A DNA stretch of 64,000 nt from assembly GCA_963818505.1 (NCBI GenBank), contig CAWFSJ010000001.1, positions 930,001 through 994,000 on the forward strand, in the 5' to 3' direction. This stretch comes from JADKAV01 sp963818505 (GTDB lineage Bacteria; Actinomycetota; Actinomycetes; S36-B12; UBA10799). The notes below the pieces were generated by a model that did not search any database, had not been told where the DNA came from, and saw nothing but the letters and a program-made list of their open reading frames with translations. The first letter of the stretch is position 1, and every line of letters begins with the position of its first letter. Both the position numbers and the translations under genes were made by a program. Positions 26,052 through 34,173 of the stretch are shown one piece after another.

Positions 26052-26671
26052 CCCAGATCGCCGAGCGCATCCGCGAAGACCTTCTGACCGGCACGTTGGA
26101 GTCAGGCCAGAAGATCGTGCAGGAGAAGATGGCCGCCCAGTACGGCGTGAGCCGGATCCCATTGCGCGAGGCGCTCAACGAACTCACCGCCGACGGCCTC
26201 GTGGTGCACGAGCCCAACCGGGGCTACTTCGTCGCGAAGCTGAGTGCGCAGGACATGCAAGAGGTCTACCGCCTGCGGCAGTTACTGGAGGACGAGGCGA
26301 TCGCCCTTGCATGCCAACACCTCAGTGATGCCGACATCGATCACATCGCAGCACTGGCGCGCGATTGTGACGAGAAGCTGACCGCAGGCGACTTGTCGGC
26401 CATCGCGGCCTCGAACAGAGCGTTCCACTTCGCCATATTCGACGCCGCCGGAATGCCGCGCCTGAGCCGCATCCTCGGCAGCCTCTGGGATGCGACCCAG
26501 GCCTACCGTCGCCTGTACTTCCTGGAACGGGCCAATCACAGTCACATCAGCGGCGAGCATGCGTCGATGGTGAACGCCCTGCGTCACCGCGACCCGACCG
26601 CAGCCGTCGCGGCCCAAGCACAGCACCGCTCTCGCGCGCTGGCAAAGGTCGGTGGCCGGCTGGCTGGGTGA
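26048..26671 (+). CDS. GntR-family regulator, FCD subfamily
   Basis: Predicted 207 residues from ATG 26048, which overlaps the dehydrogenase stop (ATGA). The N-terminal winged helix-turn-helix reads I-A-E-R-I-R-E-D-L-L-T-G, Y-G-V-S-R-I-P-L-R-E-A-L and G-L-V-V-H-E-P-N-R-G-Y-F-V. The C-terminal FCD ligand domain is helical, with N-R-A-F-H-F-A-I-F and a late H-I-S-G-E-H. The metal/ligand His and Asp pattern of FCD domains is partly visible. It probably senses an acyl-CoA or organic acid and represses gcdH and itself through the TTTGTAT/ATACAAA palindrome (inference). Confidence 0.85.
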   Translation: MTQIAERIREDLLTGTLESGQKIVQEKMAAQYGVSRIPLREALNELTADGLVVHEPNRGYFVAKLSAQDMQEVYRLRQLLEDEAIALACQHLSDADIDHIAALARDCDEKLTAGDLSAIAASNRAFHFAIFDAAGMPRLSRILGSLWDATQAYRRLYFLERANHSHISGEHASMVNALRHRDPTAAVAAQAQHRSRALAKVGGRLAG

Positions 26672-26769
26672 AGCCCAGTGGGTGCCGCTCGTCGGCACGC
26701 ACCTGCCGTTCGTCCATCCGGGGGCGACAGTCGCTGGAATGAAGTGATGGTGCCAGCCAGACTGATCGC

Positions 26770-28644
26770 ATGGGTGACTACCGCAGCACATACGAACAAA
26801 GCCTCGCCGACCCGAACGACTTCTGGGCGAAGGCGGCCGAGGCGATCACGTGGTCACGCCAACCTTCTGTGGTCCTCGATCGAACGGATGAGCCGCTCTA
26901 CCGATGGTTCAGCGACGGTGAGCTGAACACTTGCTACAACGCGGTCGACCGCCACGTCGAGGCCGGGCGCGGCGACCAGCCGGCGGTCCACTACGTCAGC
27001 CCGGTCACGCAGACGCACCAGACACTGACCTATTCGCAGCTGCAGGACGAGGTAGCCCGGTTCGCCGGTGTCTTGGCGGGTCTGGGGGTGGCTGCCGGGG
27101 ACCGCGTCGTTCTGTCCATGCCGATGGTTCCGCAGGCCCTCATCGCGATGCTCGCCTGTGCGCGTCTGGGAGCCGTGCACTCCGTGGTCTTCGGAGGGTT
27201 CGCCGCGCATGAACTCGCAGCCCGCATTGACGACGCCGAACCGAAGGTGATCCTCTCGGCCTCGTGCGGCATCGAACCGTCGCGGGTCGTGGGCTACAAG
27301 CCGCTACTGGACGAAGCACTCGAGTTGTCCAACCATTCCCCCGATGCGTGCGTGATCCTGCAGCGCCCACAGTTGCTCGCGCAGATGGGCGAGAAGGACC
27401 ACGACTGGGAGCAGTTGGTCGAAGACGCGCAGCCGGTCGGTTGCACGGACGTCAAGGCAACCGACCCGTTGTACATCCTCTACACCTCCGGAACGACCGG
27501 CAAACCCAAGGGCGTGGTCCGCGACAACGGCGGCCACGCGGTGGCACTTGCCTGGTCGATGGCCAACATCTACGACATCGGCCCGGCCGACACCTGGTGG
27601 GCGGCCTCGGATGTGGGCTGGGTCGTCGGGCACTCCTACATCGTCTACGCACCGCTGTTGGTCGGCGCGACGACGATCCTGTACGAGGGCAAGCCCGTCG
27701 GGACCCCCGACGCGGGCGCGTTCTGGAAAGTGATCGACCAGCACCGGGTCAAGGCGCTGTTCACCGCCCCGACCGCCATCCGCGCCATCCGCAAGGAAGA
27801 CCCGCAGGGATCTCTCATCGCAGAGCACGACATCAGCAGCCTGAAGGCGCTGTTCCTGGCCGGGGAACGACTCGACCCCGACACCTATCATTGGGCCACC
27901 GAGGCACTGCGCGTACCCGTGATCGACAACTGGTGGCAGACCGAGACGGGATGGCCCATTGTGGCCAATCCCCGGGGGCTGCAGCCCCTGCCGCTGAAAG
28001 AGGGGTCGCCGTCAGTGCCGGTGCCGGGTTACGACGTGCAGGTTCTCGACGGTGAAGGTCACCCTGTTCCCCCAGGCACGGAGGGCAACATCGTCATCAA
28101 ACTGCCGCTGCCGCCCGGAACCCTGCCGACGCTCTGGAACGCCGACGCTCGCTACGTAAATGGGTACCTCTCGGCCTTCCCGGGCTACTACACGACCGGG
28201 GACGGCGGCTACATCGACACAGACGGGTACCTGTATGTCCTGGGCCGTACCGACGATGTCATCAACGTTGCCGGCCACCGCCTGTCCACCGGGGTCATCG
28301 AAGCCGCGATCGCCACTCACCCCGCCGTCGCTGAGTGCGCGGTCATCGGTGTGCACGACGCCATGAAGGGTCAGATCCCCCGAGCGTTCGTCGTGCTCAA
28401 GTCCGGCGCCGACGCGGACGCCGGCGACTTGTCCCGCGAGGTTGTGGCGGCAGTGCGCGACCAGGTGGGCCCGGTTGCGGCCCTCAAGGAGGTCGTCATC
28501 GTGCCGGGCCTGCCGAAGACCCGGTCCGGCAAGATCCTGCGCCGCACCATGCGCGGCATCGCGGACGGTCGCGACGAACCGGTCCCCTCCACCATTGAGG
28601 ACATCCACGTGCTCGAGGACATCACACCGTTCCTGAAGGGCTGA
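26770..28644 (+). CDS. prpE: Propionyl-CoA synthetase-type acyl-CoA ligase
   Basis: Predicted 624 residues. ANL-superfamily enzyme converting a short acid, ATP and CoA to acyl-CoA. The AMP-binding P-loop is Y-T-S-G-T-T-G-K-P-K-G-V-V (238-250) followed by R-D-N-G-G-H, a PrpE hallmark; acetate enzymes usually carry GSTG. The acylation-regulated Lys is K588 in R-S-G-K-I-L-R, typically switched by lysine acetyltransferase. W-W-Q-T-E-T-G-W gives the adenylation core. It sits directly after the gcdH-gntR pair on the same strand and may belong with it. Propionate is the likely substrate; acetate or butyrate cannot be excluded. Confidence 0.88.
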   Translation: MGDYRSTYEQSLADPNDFWAKAAEAITWSRQPSVVLDRTDEPLYRWFSDGELNTCYNAVDRHVEAGRGDQPAVHYVSPVTQTHQTLTYSQLQDEVARFAGVLAGLGVAAGDRVVLSMPMVPQALIAMLACARLGAVHSVVFGGFAAHELAARIDDAEPKVILSASCGIEPSRVVGYKPLLDEALELSNHSPDACVILQRPQLLAQMGEKDHDWEQLVEDAQPVGCTDVKATDPLYILYTSGTTGKPKGVVRDNGGHAVALAWSMANIYDIGPADTWWAASDVGWVVGHSYIVYAPLLVGATTILYEGKPVGTPDAGAFWKVIDQHRVKALFTAPTAIRAIRKEDPQGSLIAEHDISSLKALFLAGERLDPDTYHWATEALRVPVIDNWWQTETGWPIVANPRGLQPLPLKEGSPSVPVPGYDVQVLDGEGHPVPPGTEGNIVIKLPLPPGTLPTLWNADARYVNGYLSAFPGYYTTGDGGYIDTDGYLYVLGRTDDVINVAGHRLSTGVIEAAIATHPAVAECAVIGVHDAMKGQIPRAFVVLKSGADADAGDLSREVVAAVRDQVGPVAALKEVVIVPGLPKTRSGKILRRTMRGIADGRDEPVPSTIEDIHVLEDITPFLKG

Positions 28645-28685
28645 TTCGGTCGACACCGCGCGCGCCCAGCCCGTACGTTGGCGCT

Positions 28686-29903
28686 ATGAGCACGACGTCG
28701 AAACTTGTCACCGCCTTCTCCGCTGCAACGCTGGCGAGTGCCTGCCTTCTTGCGCCCCCTGCCAGTGCGGCAGCACCGAGCAAGCCGCTGCCGGCTGCAG
28801 CGATGAAGGTCATGACCTTGAACCTCTACCTCGGGGGTTCCCTGGGTGACGCGATCACTGCGGCGACAAAGGGCATCATCGAGTTCCTGCCCGCCGCGGC
28901 CAAGGTCTACGACACAGCAGTCAAGACCGACTTCCCGCTGCGCGCGCAGTGGATCGCCAAGACCATCAAGAAGCAGAACCCCGACGTCATCACGCTCAAC
29001 GAAGTGACCGAGTGGCTCGCGAGCAGCAGCACGGGCGTGGCGCTGCCGAGTTACGAGTTCCTCAGCATCCTCAAAGATGCGTTGATGGCCGAGGGCTTGT
29101 CCTTCGAGGTGGCCAGCATCAGCGACAACGCCGACATCGGCTACTCCCCCACATTGGGCATCCCGTACTACAAGCCCAGCGTGCCCGGGTGCGACAAGAT
29201 CCTGCCTCTCGAGGATGCGTTCCGCTGCCAGGTGCGGCTCAAGGACCGCGACGTGATCATGTACAACACAGCGAGTACGGACCTGACCTTCAGCGGCATC
29301 TCCGACCACGGCAACTTCAAGAAGCAGACCACGTTCACCGTGGCCGACGCGAAGTTGTCCTTCGACCGTGGCTGGGCCTCGGCTGCCTTTGTTTGGCGGG
29401 GCAAGCCCGTCAGCGTCGTTACCTCCCACCTCGAGGTCGAGTCGCAGGACAAGAAGGGCAAGAAGGGCGAGTACGGCCCCCGCAACTGGCCCTCCAAGGT
29501 CCAGGTCGCACAGGGCAAGGAACTGCTTGCGATCTCCAAGCAGAAGGCCGGCCAGACAGAAGGCCGCATAATCCTTGCCGGCGACCTGAACAGCGACGCC
29601 AACGGCTACTACAGCCCGACGTACCGCAACCTGACGCGCAAGTACTTCAAGGACTCCTGGAAGCAGGCAGGGGGCAAGTTCGGCAAGGCCGTGGGTGCGA
29701 CCTGCTGCCAGACCGGAACCCTGAAGAGCAGCAAGCGTCTGGACTCCGGCGACCCCGTGATCCCCACCCGCATCGACCTGGTCCTGACCCGCAAGGCCAA
29801 GGCGGTGTGGACGAAGATCGACGGCACCAAGTTGATGCAGAAGAAGCAGCCGAAGTGGCAGTCGGACCACTACTTCTACGCGGCGGCGGTGAACCTCAAC
29901 TAG
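28686..29903 (+). CDS. Secreted endonuclease/exonuclease/phosphatase-fold protein
   Basis: Predicted 405 residues. The signal peptide ends A-P-P-A-S-A-A. The EEP fold is supported by its core motifs in order: V-M-T-L-N-L-Y-L-G, I-T-L-N-E-V-T-E-W (metal Glu), G-D-L-N-S-D (catalytic Asp/Asn) and the final S-D-H-Y-F (His). A Cys pair C-C-Q and extra Cys residues suggest disulfides outside the cell. Members include DNases, sphingomyelinases and inositol phosphatases, so the substrate is not determined. It stands alone downstream of prpE. Confidence 0.85.
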   Translation: MSTTSKLVTAFSAATLASACLLAPPASAAAPSKPLPAAAMKVMTLNLYLGGSLGDAITAATKGIIEFLPAAAKVYDTAVKTDFPLRAQWIAKTIKKQNPDVITLNEVTEWLASSSTGVALPSYEFLSILKDALMAEGLSFEVASISDNADIGYSPTLGIPYYKPSVPGCDKILPLEDAFRCQVRLKDRDVIMYNTASTDLTFSGISDHGNFKKQTTFTVADAKLSFDRGWASAAFVWRGKPVSVVTSHLEVESQDKKGKKGEYGPRNWPSKVQVAQGKELLAISKQKAGQTEGRIILAGDLNSDANGYYSPTYRNLTRKYFKDSWKQAGGKFGKAVGATCCQTGTLKSSKRLDSGDPVIPTRIDLVLTRKAKAVWTKIDGTKLMQKKQPKWQSDHYFYAAAVNLN

Positions 29904-29918
29904 CGGGAAAAACCCGAC

Positions 29919-29939
29919 AAACCGGCGACATTCCGGTTT
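29919..29939 (+). terminator. Hairpin AAACCGG…CCGGTTT after the secreted nuclease gene
   Basis: A 7-bp stem with a 7-base loop lies 15 bases after the nuclease stop. No U-run follows, so termination is possible but not certain. Confidence 0.4.
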
Positions 29940-29990
29940 CCGTCACAGGTGAACCGGACATGAATCGGTGGTGAACGCTACTCTTCCCCC

Positions 29991-31619
29991 GTGGCGGCAG
30001 ATTCAGAGCTCATCTCAGACAAGAAGAGTTCCATCTTCGCTTCGCGCAACGTCATCGCCGGCATCTCGGTGGGCGCCTACCTGATCCCGCAGGCCATGGC
30101 GTACGGCTCGCTGGCAGGTGTCACCCCGTCGGCAAGTCTCACGATCTCGGTCGTGCCGCTGGTCGTCTACATGCTGCTCGGTCGCAACCCTTACATGTCG
30201 CTGGGTCCGGAATCGACCGTCGCGCTGATGGCCGCTGCCGCGGTCGGACCGGTCGCCGCAGCCAACAACATCCCGTGGACCAGTGCCCTTGCCATCACCA
30301 CGACACTGGTCGGCGTGATTCTTGGAATCGGCTGGTTGTTGAGGGCATCCTTCCTCGCAGACCTTCTCTCGAACCCGATTCTCATCGGCTATCTCACCGG
30401 CGTGGCGCTGCTGATGATCATGTCGCAGCTCTCGAAGATCCTGGGCTACGACGTCGACGGCGACTCGCTCGGCGGCCTGTTCAGCACGGACTGGCAGATG
30501 CCCGACTGGCAAACGGTGACCATCGCCACCGTGGTGGTAGCTGTGGCGTTCGCCTGTCGGGCTATCTCACCTCGCATTCCTGGACCCCTCTTAGGACTGA
30601 TAGCAGCGACCATCGTCGGTGCCTTCATGGACGTGCCCGAGATCGGCGAGGTCAGCCTCTCCATGCCCGAGATCGGGCTGTCGGGACAATCGCTGGACGT
30701 GGTCTTGACGCTCATGTTGCCCGCTTTGAGCATCGCAGTGGTGGCCTTCACCGACGTCATGGTGACCTCTCGCGCCTTCGCAGGCGATGCCCAGCCGGAC
30801 GCTCGTCGTGAGATGAAGGCCCTGGCCGGCACACAACTGGCCAGCGGACTTGCCGGTGGCTATCCGATGTCGGCGTCCTCGTCGCGTACGGCTTTGGCGT
30901 ATGCCTCAGGCTCCACCACCCGCTTCTATTCGATCTTCGTGATCGCGGTCATTCTGGCCGGACCGTTGTTGATCCCCGGGCTCATCGGATCCGTCCCCTA
31001 CGCCGCACTTGCGGGCGTGATCGTGTACGCGGCCCTGACGTTGATAGACATCGGCGCCTGGATAGCACTTGCTCGCTTCCGCCTCGCAGAGGTCTCCATC
31101 GCTGCCGCGTGCGCGATCAGCGTGGTGGTCTTCGGGATCCTCCCCGGTGTCCTCATCTCCATCGTGCTGTCCATCGTTGAGTTCATGGCCCGGCTCGCGC
31201 GGCCACACGACGGGGTGCTCGGGTTCGTCGACAACCTGCCCGGAATGCACGACGTCGACGACTACGAGAGCCCCTCGACGATCCCAGGACTGGTCGTCTT
31301 CCGGTACGACGCTCCCCTGTTCTTCATGAATGCATACGACTTCTTCTACAAGGTCAACGATGCAGTCGAGCCTGACACGGAAGTGATCATCCTCAATATG
31401 GAAGCCAACGTGGAACTCGACACCACCGCCCTGAACGTCCTGGCGGATCTGCACGACTCATTGGATGACCGGGGCATCGAACTGTGGCTGGCACGGGTCA
31501 AGAACGATGTCCTCATACCGATGCGGGACCACGGCGCGGCCGAAGTCATCGGGGAGAACCACATGTACCCGACGCTGCCGACCGCAGTTGCGGCGTACCG
31601 CAGCCTTCACGCCGACTGA
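29991..31619 (+). CDS. SulP-family anion transporter with STAS domain
   Basis: Predicted 542 residues from a GTG start. The N-terminal part has about ten to twelve membrane segments with the SulP signature region (A-Y-L-I-P-Q-A-M-A-Y-G-S-L-A-G-V, Y-M-L-L-G-R-N-P-Y-M-S-L-G-P). The cytoplasmic C-terminal STAS domain covers about residues 430-540 (V-V-F-R-Y-D-A-P-L-F-F, N-V-E-L-D-T-T-A-L). Family members move sulfate, bicarbonate or dicarboxylates. The substrate is open; no sulfur-assimilation or carbonic-anhydrase gene lies beside it. It converges with the amino-acid ABC operon with only two bases between stop codons. Confidence 0.88.
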   Translation: MAADSELISDKKSSIFASRNVIAGISVGAYLIPQAMAYGSLAGVTPSASLTISVVPLVVYMLLGRNPYMSLGPESTVALMAAAAVGPVAAANNIPWTSALAITTTLVGVILGIGWLLRASFLADLLSNPILIGYLTGVALLMIMSQLSKILGYDVDGDSLGGLFSTDWQMPDWQTVTIATVVVAVAFACRAISPRIPGPLLGLIAATIVGAFMDVPEIGEVSLSMPEIGLSGQSLDVVLTLMLPALSIAVVAFTDVMVTSRAFAGDAQPDARREMKALAGTQLASGLAGGYPMSASSSRTALAYASGSTTRFYSIFVIAVILAGPLLIPGLIGSVPYAALAGVIVYAALTLIDIGAWIALARFRLAEVSIAAACAISVVVFGILPGVLISIVLSIVEFMARLARPHDGVLGFVDNLPGMHDVDDYESPSTIPGLVVFRYDAPLFFMNAYDFFYKVNDAVEPDTEVIILNMEANVELDTTALNVLADLHDSLDDRGIELWLARVKNDVLIPMRDHGAAEVIGENHMYPTLPTAVAAYRSLHAD

Positions 31620-31621
31620 GA

Positions 31622-32356
31622 TCAGACTCGCGCCACCCGGGCCAGGAAGGTCCGGGTCTGTTCGCATCCCGGCTGCCCGAACAACTGCGCGGGCGGCGCC
31701 TGCTCCAACACCCGGCCGTCGTGCAAGAAGCAGACCTGATCCGCGACCTCCTGAGCGAAAGCCATTTCGTGAGTGGCCATCACAATGGTCATCCCCTCGG
31801 ACTTCAACTCGCGGATCACGTCGAGTACCTCCCCCACCAGGAGAGGATCGAGGGCCGAGGTGACCTCGTCGAAGAGCATCACTTCAGGCTTCATCGCGAG
31901 AGCCCGCACGATCGCCACCCGCTGTTGTTGCCCACCTGAGAGCCGGTCGGGGTAGTCGTCAGCCTTGTCCGCCAGGCCGAATCTGGCGAGCAGCTCACGC
32001 GCCTGTTCATCGGCGGCCGAACGCGACAGCCGCAGGACCTTGCGCGGCCCGAGTGTCACGTTGTCCAGCACGGACATGTGCGGGAACAAGTTGAACTGCT
32101 GGAAGACGATACCGACTCTGCGTCGCACCTGATCCAGATCGACACTGGCCGCAGTCACCTCGATCTGGTCGACTGAGATCTCCCCTGCGTCCACAGTCTC
32201 CAGACCGTTGATGCAGCGCAGCAGCGTCGACTTGCCGGATCCGGATGCTCCGATCAGTACGACCACTTCGTGTGAATCCACCGAAAGATCCAGACCGCGC
32301 AACACGCACAGGTCGCCGAAGGACTTGTGCACTCCGGACACTTCCACGAGGCTCAC
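31622..32356 (-). CDS. Polar amino acid ABC importer, ATP-binding subunit
   Basis: Predicted 244 residues. Walker A G-A-S-G-S-G-K-S-T (36-44), signature L-S-G-G-Q-Q-Q-R-V-A-I and Walker B L-F-D-E-V-T-S-A-L-D-P. The length and the E-V-T-S-A-L-D-P-L-L-V-G-E form are those of GlnQ/HisP-type ATPases of the polar amino acid uptake family. Its ATG overlaps the permease stop by four bases, completing the operon binding protein-permease-ATPase. It energises import of the amino acid captured by the lipoprotein. Confidence 0.9.
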   Translation of the reverse strand: MSLVEVSGVHKSFGDLCVLRGLDLSVDSHEVVVLIGASGSGKSTLLRCINGLETVDAGEISVDQIEVTAASVDLDQVRRRVGIVFQQFNLFPHMSVLDNVTLGPRKVLRLSRSAADEQARELLARFGLADKADDYPDRLSGGQQQRVAIVRALAMKPEVMLFDEVTSALDPLLVGEVLDVIRELKSEGMTIVMATHEMAFAQEVADQVCFLHDGRVLEQAPPAQLFGQPGCEQTRTFLARVARV

Positions 32357-33225
32357 ATCGCACCTGCCATCCGACGCCGGACGTCGCGTCGCGCAAGCCA
32401 GTCGGTGAACCTGGTCAACGGCAAGGTGATGGCCACGAACATCAGCGCCGCCACGACATAGGCGGTGTAGTTGAAGTTGGATGAGGCGCTGATCTGTGCG
32501 GCTCGCAGCACCTCGATCGGGCCGAGCAGGGAGACCAGTGCCGTCTCTTTCTGCAGTGCGATGAAGTCGTTGAGCAATGGCGGAGTGACGCGGCGCACCG
32601 CTTGCGGCAGGACCACGTAGCGAGTCGTCTGCAACGACGAGAGACCCAGCGATCGAGCCGCGGCGCGCTGTGACGGGTGGATGGATTCGATGCCTGCGCG
32701 GTAGACCTCAGCGACGTAGGCGGTGTAGCTCAGGATGAGGGCCACTGTCCCCCAGACCACCGGGGAGTTGGTCAGCCCTTTGAGTTGAAGAGCCGGGACC
32801 CCGAAGCCCAGCAGCAGGATGACCAGGATCGTGGGCACCCCGCGGAAGAAGTCGACGTACGCCGTTGCGATGATCCTGATCGGCAGTGCGGCCGGGGAGC
32901 GCAGACCACGTCCGAGGGCGATCAACAAGGCGAGGATCAGGATGAAGAACTCCGCCACCAAGAAGATCTTGATGTTGAGCACGAACGCGGTGATGAGCGT
33001 GGGCCAGGCCGCCACCGCCTCGTCCCAGTTGAAGAAGGTCTCCTGAACCTTCGGCCACCCGGGCGATGAAGTGATCAAGTAACCCAGGACCGCGAAGACC
33101 AGAATCGTCGAAACACTTGCGATCAGGCCGTCCCTGCGAGACCTGGACCGCGACCGGGCGCGTCTGGCCGGATCGACGTAGGGCAACTCGGGCGCCTCCA
33201 GCGGCGCTTCGGCGGGCGTGGTCAT
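32353..33225 (-). CDS. Polar amino acid ABC importer, permease subunit
   Basis: Predicted 290 residues: a charged N-terminal tail (R-R-A-R-S-R-S-R-S-R-R) and about six membrane helices. The coupling motif toward the ATPase is E-V-Y-R-A-G-I-E-S-I-H-P-S-Q-R-A-A-A-R-S, the EAA loop of this permease family. D-F-F-R-G-V-P-T-I-L is the family's helix-start motif. Only one permease is present, so it would work as a homodimer. It lies three bases downstream of the binding-protein stop and overlaps the ATPase gene. Confidence 0.9.
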   Translation of the reverse strand: MTTPAEAPLEAPELPYVDPARRARSRSRSRRDGLIASVSTILVFAVLGYLITSSPGWPKVQETFFNWDEAVAAWPTLITAFVLNIKIFLVAEFFILILALLIALGRGLRSPAALPIRIIATAYVDFFRGVPTILVILLLGFGVPALQLKGLTNSPVVWGTVALILSYTAYVAEVYRAGIESIHPSQRAAARSLGLSSLQTTRYVVLPQAVRRVTPPLLNDFIALQKETALVSLLGPIEVLRAAQISASSNFNYTAYVVAALMFVAITLPLTRFTDWLARRDVRRRMAGAM

Positions 33226-33228
33226 CTG

Positions 33229-34095
33229 CTACTCGGTGAAGTAGGGGGCATCCTTACCGACGAGCCACTCATCCTGGATCGCCTGGAGTTCCCCGGATTC
33301 CTCCAACGCCGTGATCGCCTGGTTGATGCACGGCACAAGCGAGCTGCCCTTGGCCATCAGCAGGCCGAACTGTTCGCCCCCGTCCTGAGCCGGGAACTGA
33401 CCCACGATCTTGGCGTTGTCGAACTCGGCCGCGGTCACATAGTAGGCGGTCGGCAGATCCACCACGATCCCGTCGATCTGACCGGCCTCTAGCGCGCTCT
33501 TGGCGTCATTGGTGTCGTTGTAGACCATGGGCTGCTGAGTCGGCTGGATCTGCTCGTTGATGAAGTCGAGGCTGGTTGTGCCGACCTGCGCCCCGAGCTT
33601 CGCGCCCTGCAGTTCGGTCAGGGTGGTCGCGTCGGCGATCGGTGATCCCTCGAGTGCAACGACGGCCTGGTTGACCGTGTAGTAGCCCTCGGAGAAGTCC
33701 ACCGCTTTCTGGCGCTTGGGGGTGATCGAGATCTGGTTGATGTCGAAGTCGAAGTCCTTGGCCCCCGGCGCGTAGGACTTGTTGAACGGCACCGTCACCC
33801 ATGTGACCTGTTCCTGGGTGAATCCGAGGTTCTCCGCGACCGCGTAGGCCACTGCGGACTCGAAGCCCTTGCCGTTACTCGGGTCGTCGTCCTCGAAGTA
33901 GGGAGGGTAGGCCGGAGTGTCCGTGCCTATGGTCAAGGTCCCCGGAGTGAGGGTTTGCAGCGCCTCAGGTGAACAGTCCAGATCGGCCGCCGGGCTGGCA
34001 GTGGGACTGGAAGTCGTGGTGTCGGCCTCACTGGCACAGCCGGAAAGGACAAGGGCTGCCACCGCGGCCACGGATAGGAACAGAGAACGGCGCAT
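33229..34095 (-). CDS. Polar amino acid ABC importer, substrate-binding lipoprotein
   Basis: Predicted 288 residues; the start at 34095 is chosen because it opens the signal sequence M-R-R-S-L-F-L-S-V with lipobox L-S-G-C (Cys 20). A family-3 solute-binding fold follows: T-L-T-I-G-T-D-T-P-A-Y-P-P-Y-F, G-F-E-S-A-V-A-Y-A-V-A, K-R-Q-K-A-V-D-F-S, G-T-T-S-L-D-F-I. Such proteins bind glutamate, glutamine, arginine or similar ligands; the ligand is not determined. It is the first gene of the operon. No regulator is linked. Confidence 0.9.
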   Translation of the reverse strand: MRRSLFLSVAAVAALVLSGCASEADTTTSSPTASPAADLDCSPEALQTLTPGTLTIGTDTPAYPPYFEDDDPSNGKGFESAVAYAVAENLGFTQEQVTWVTVPFNKSYAPGAKDFDFDINQISITPKRQKAVDFSEGYYTVNQAVVALEGSPIADATTLTELQGAKLGAQVGTTSLDFINEQIQPTQQPMVYNDTNDAKSALEAGQIDGIVVDLPTAYYVTAAEFDNAKIVGQFPAQDGGEQFGLLMAKGSSLVPCINQAITALEESGELQAIQDEWLVGKDAPYFTE

Positions 34096-34173
34096 CAGGA
34101 TTCCAATCGACTTCGGTGAGACCATCGTGCCGCATGCCACCGCACCAAAGGCACAAGCCCTGCCGGTTAACGA

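Noticed and set aside
28371..29870. 499-codon minus-strand open frame
   Set aside because: Antisense to prpE and the secreted nuclease-fold gene; no family motif.
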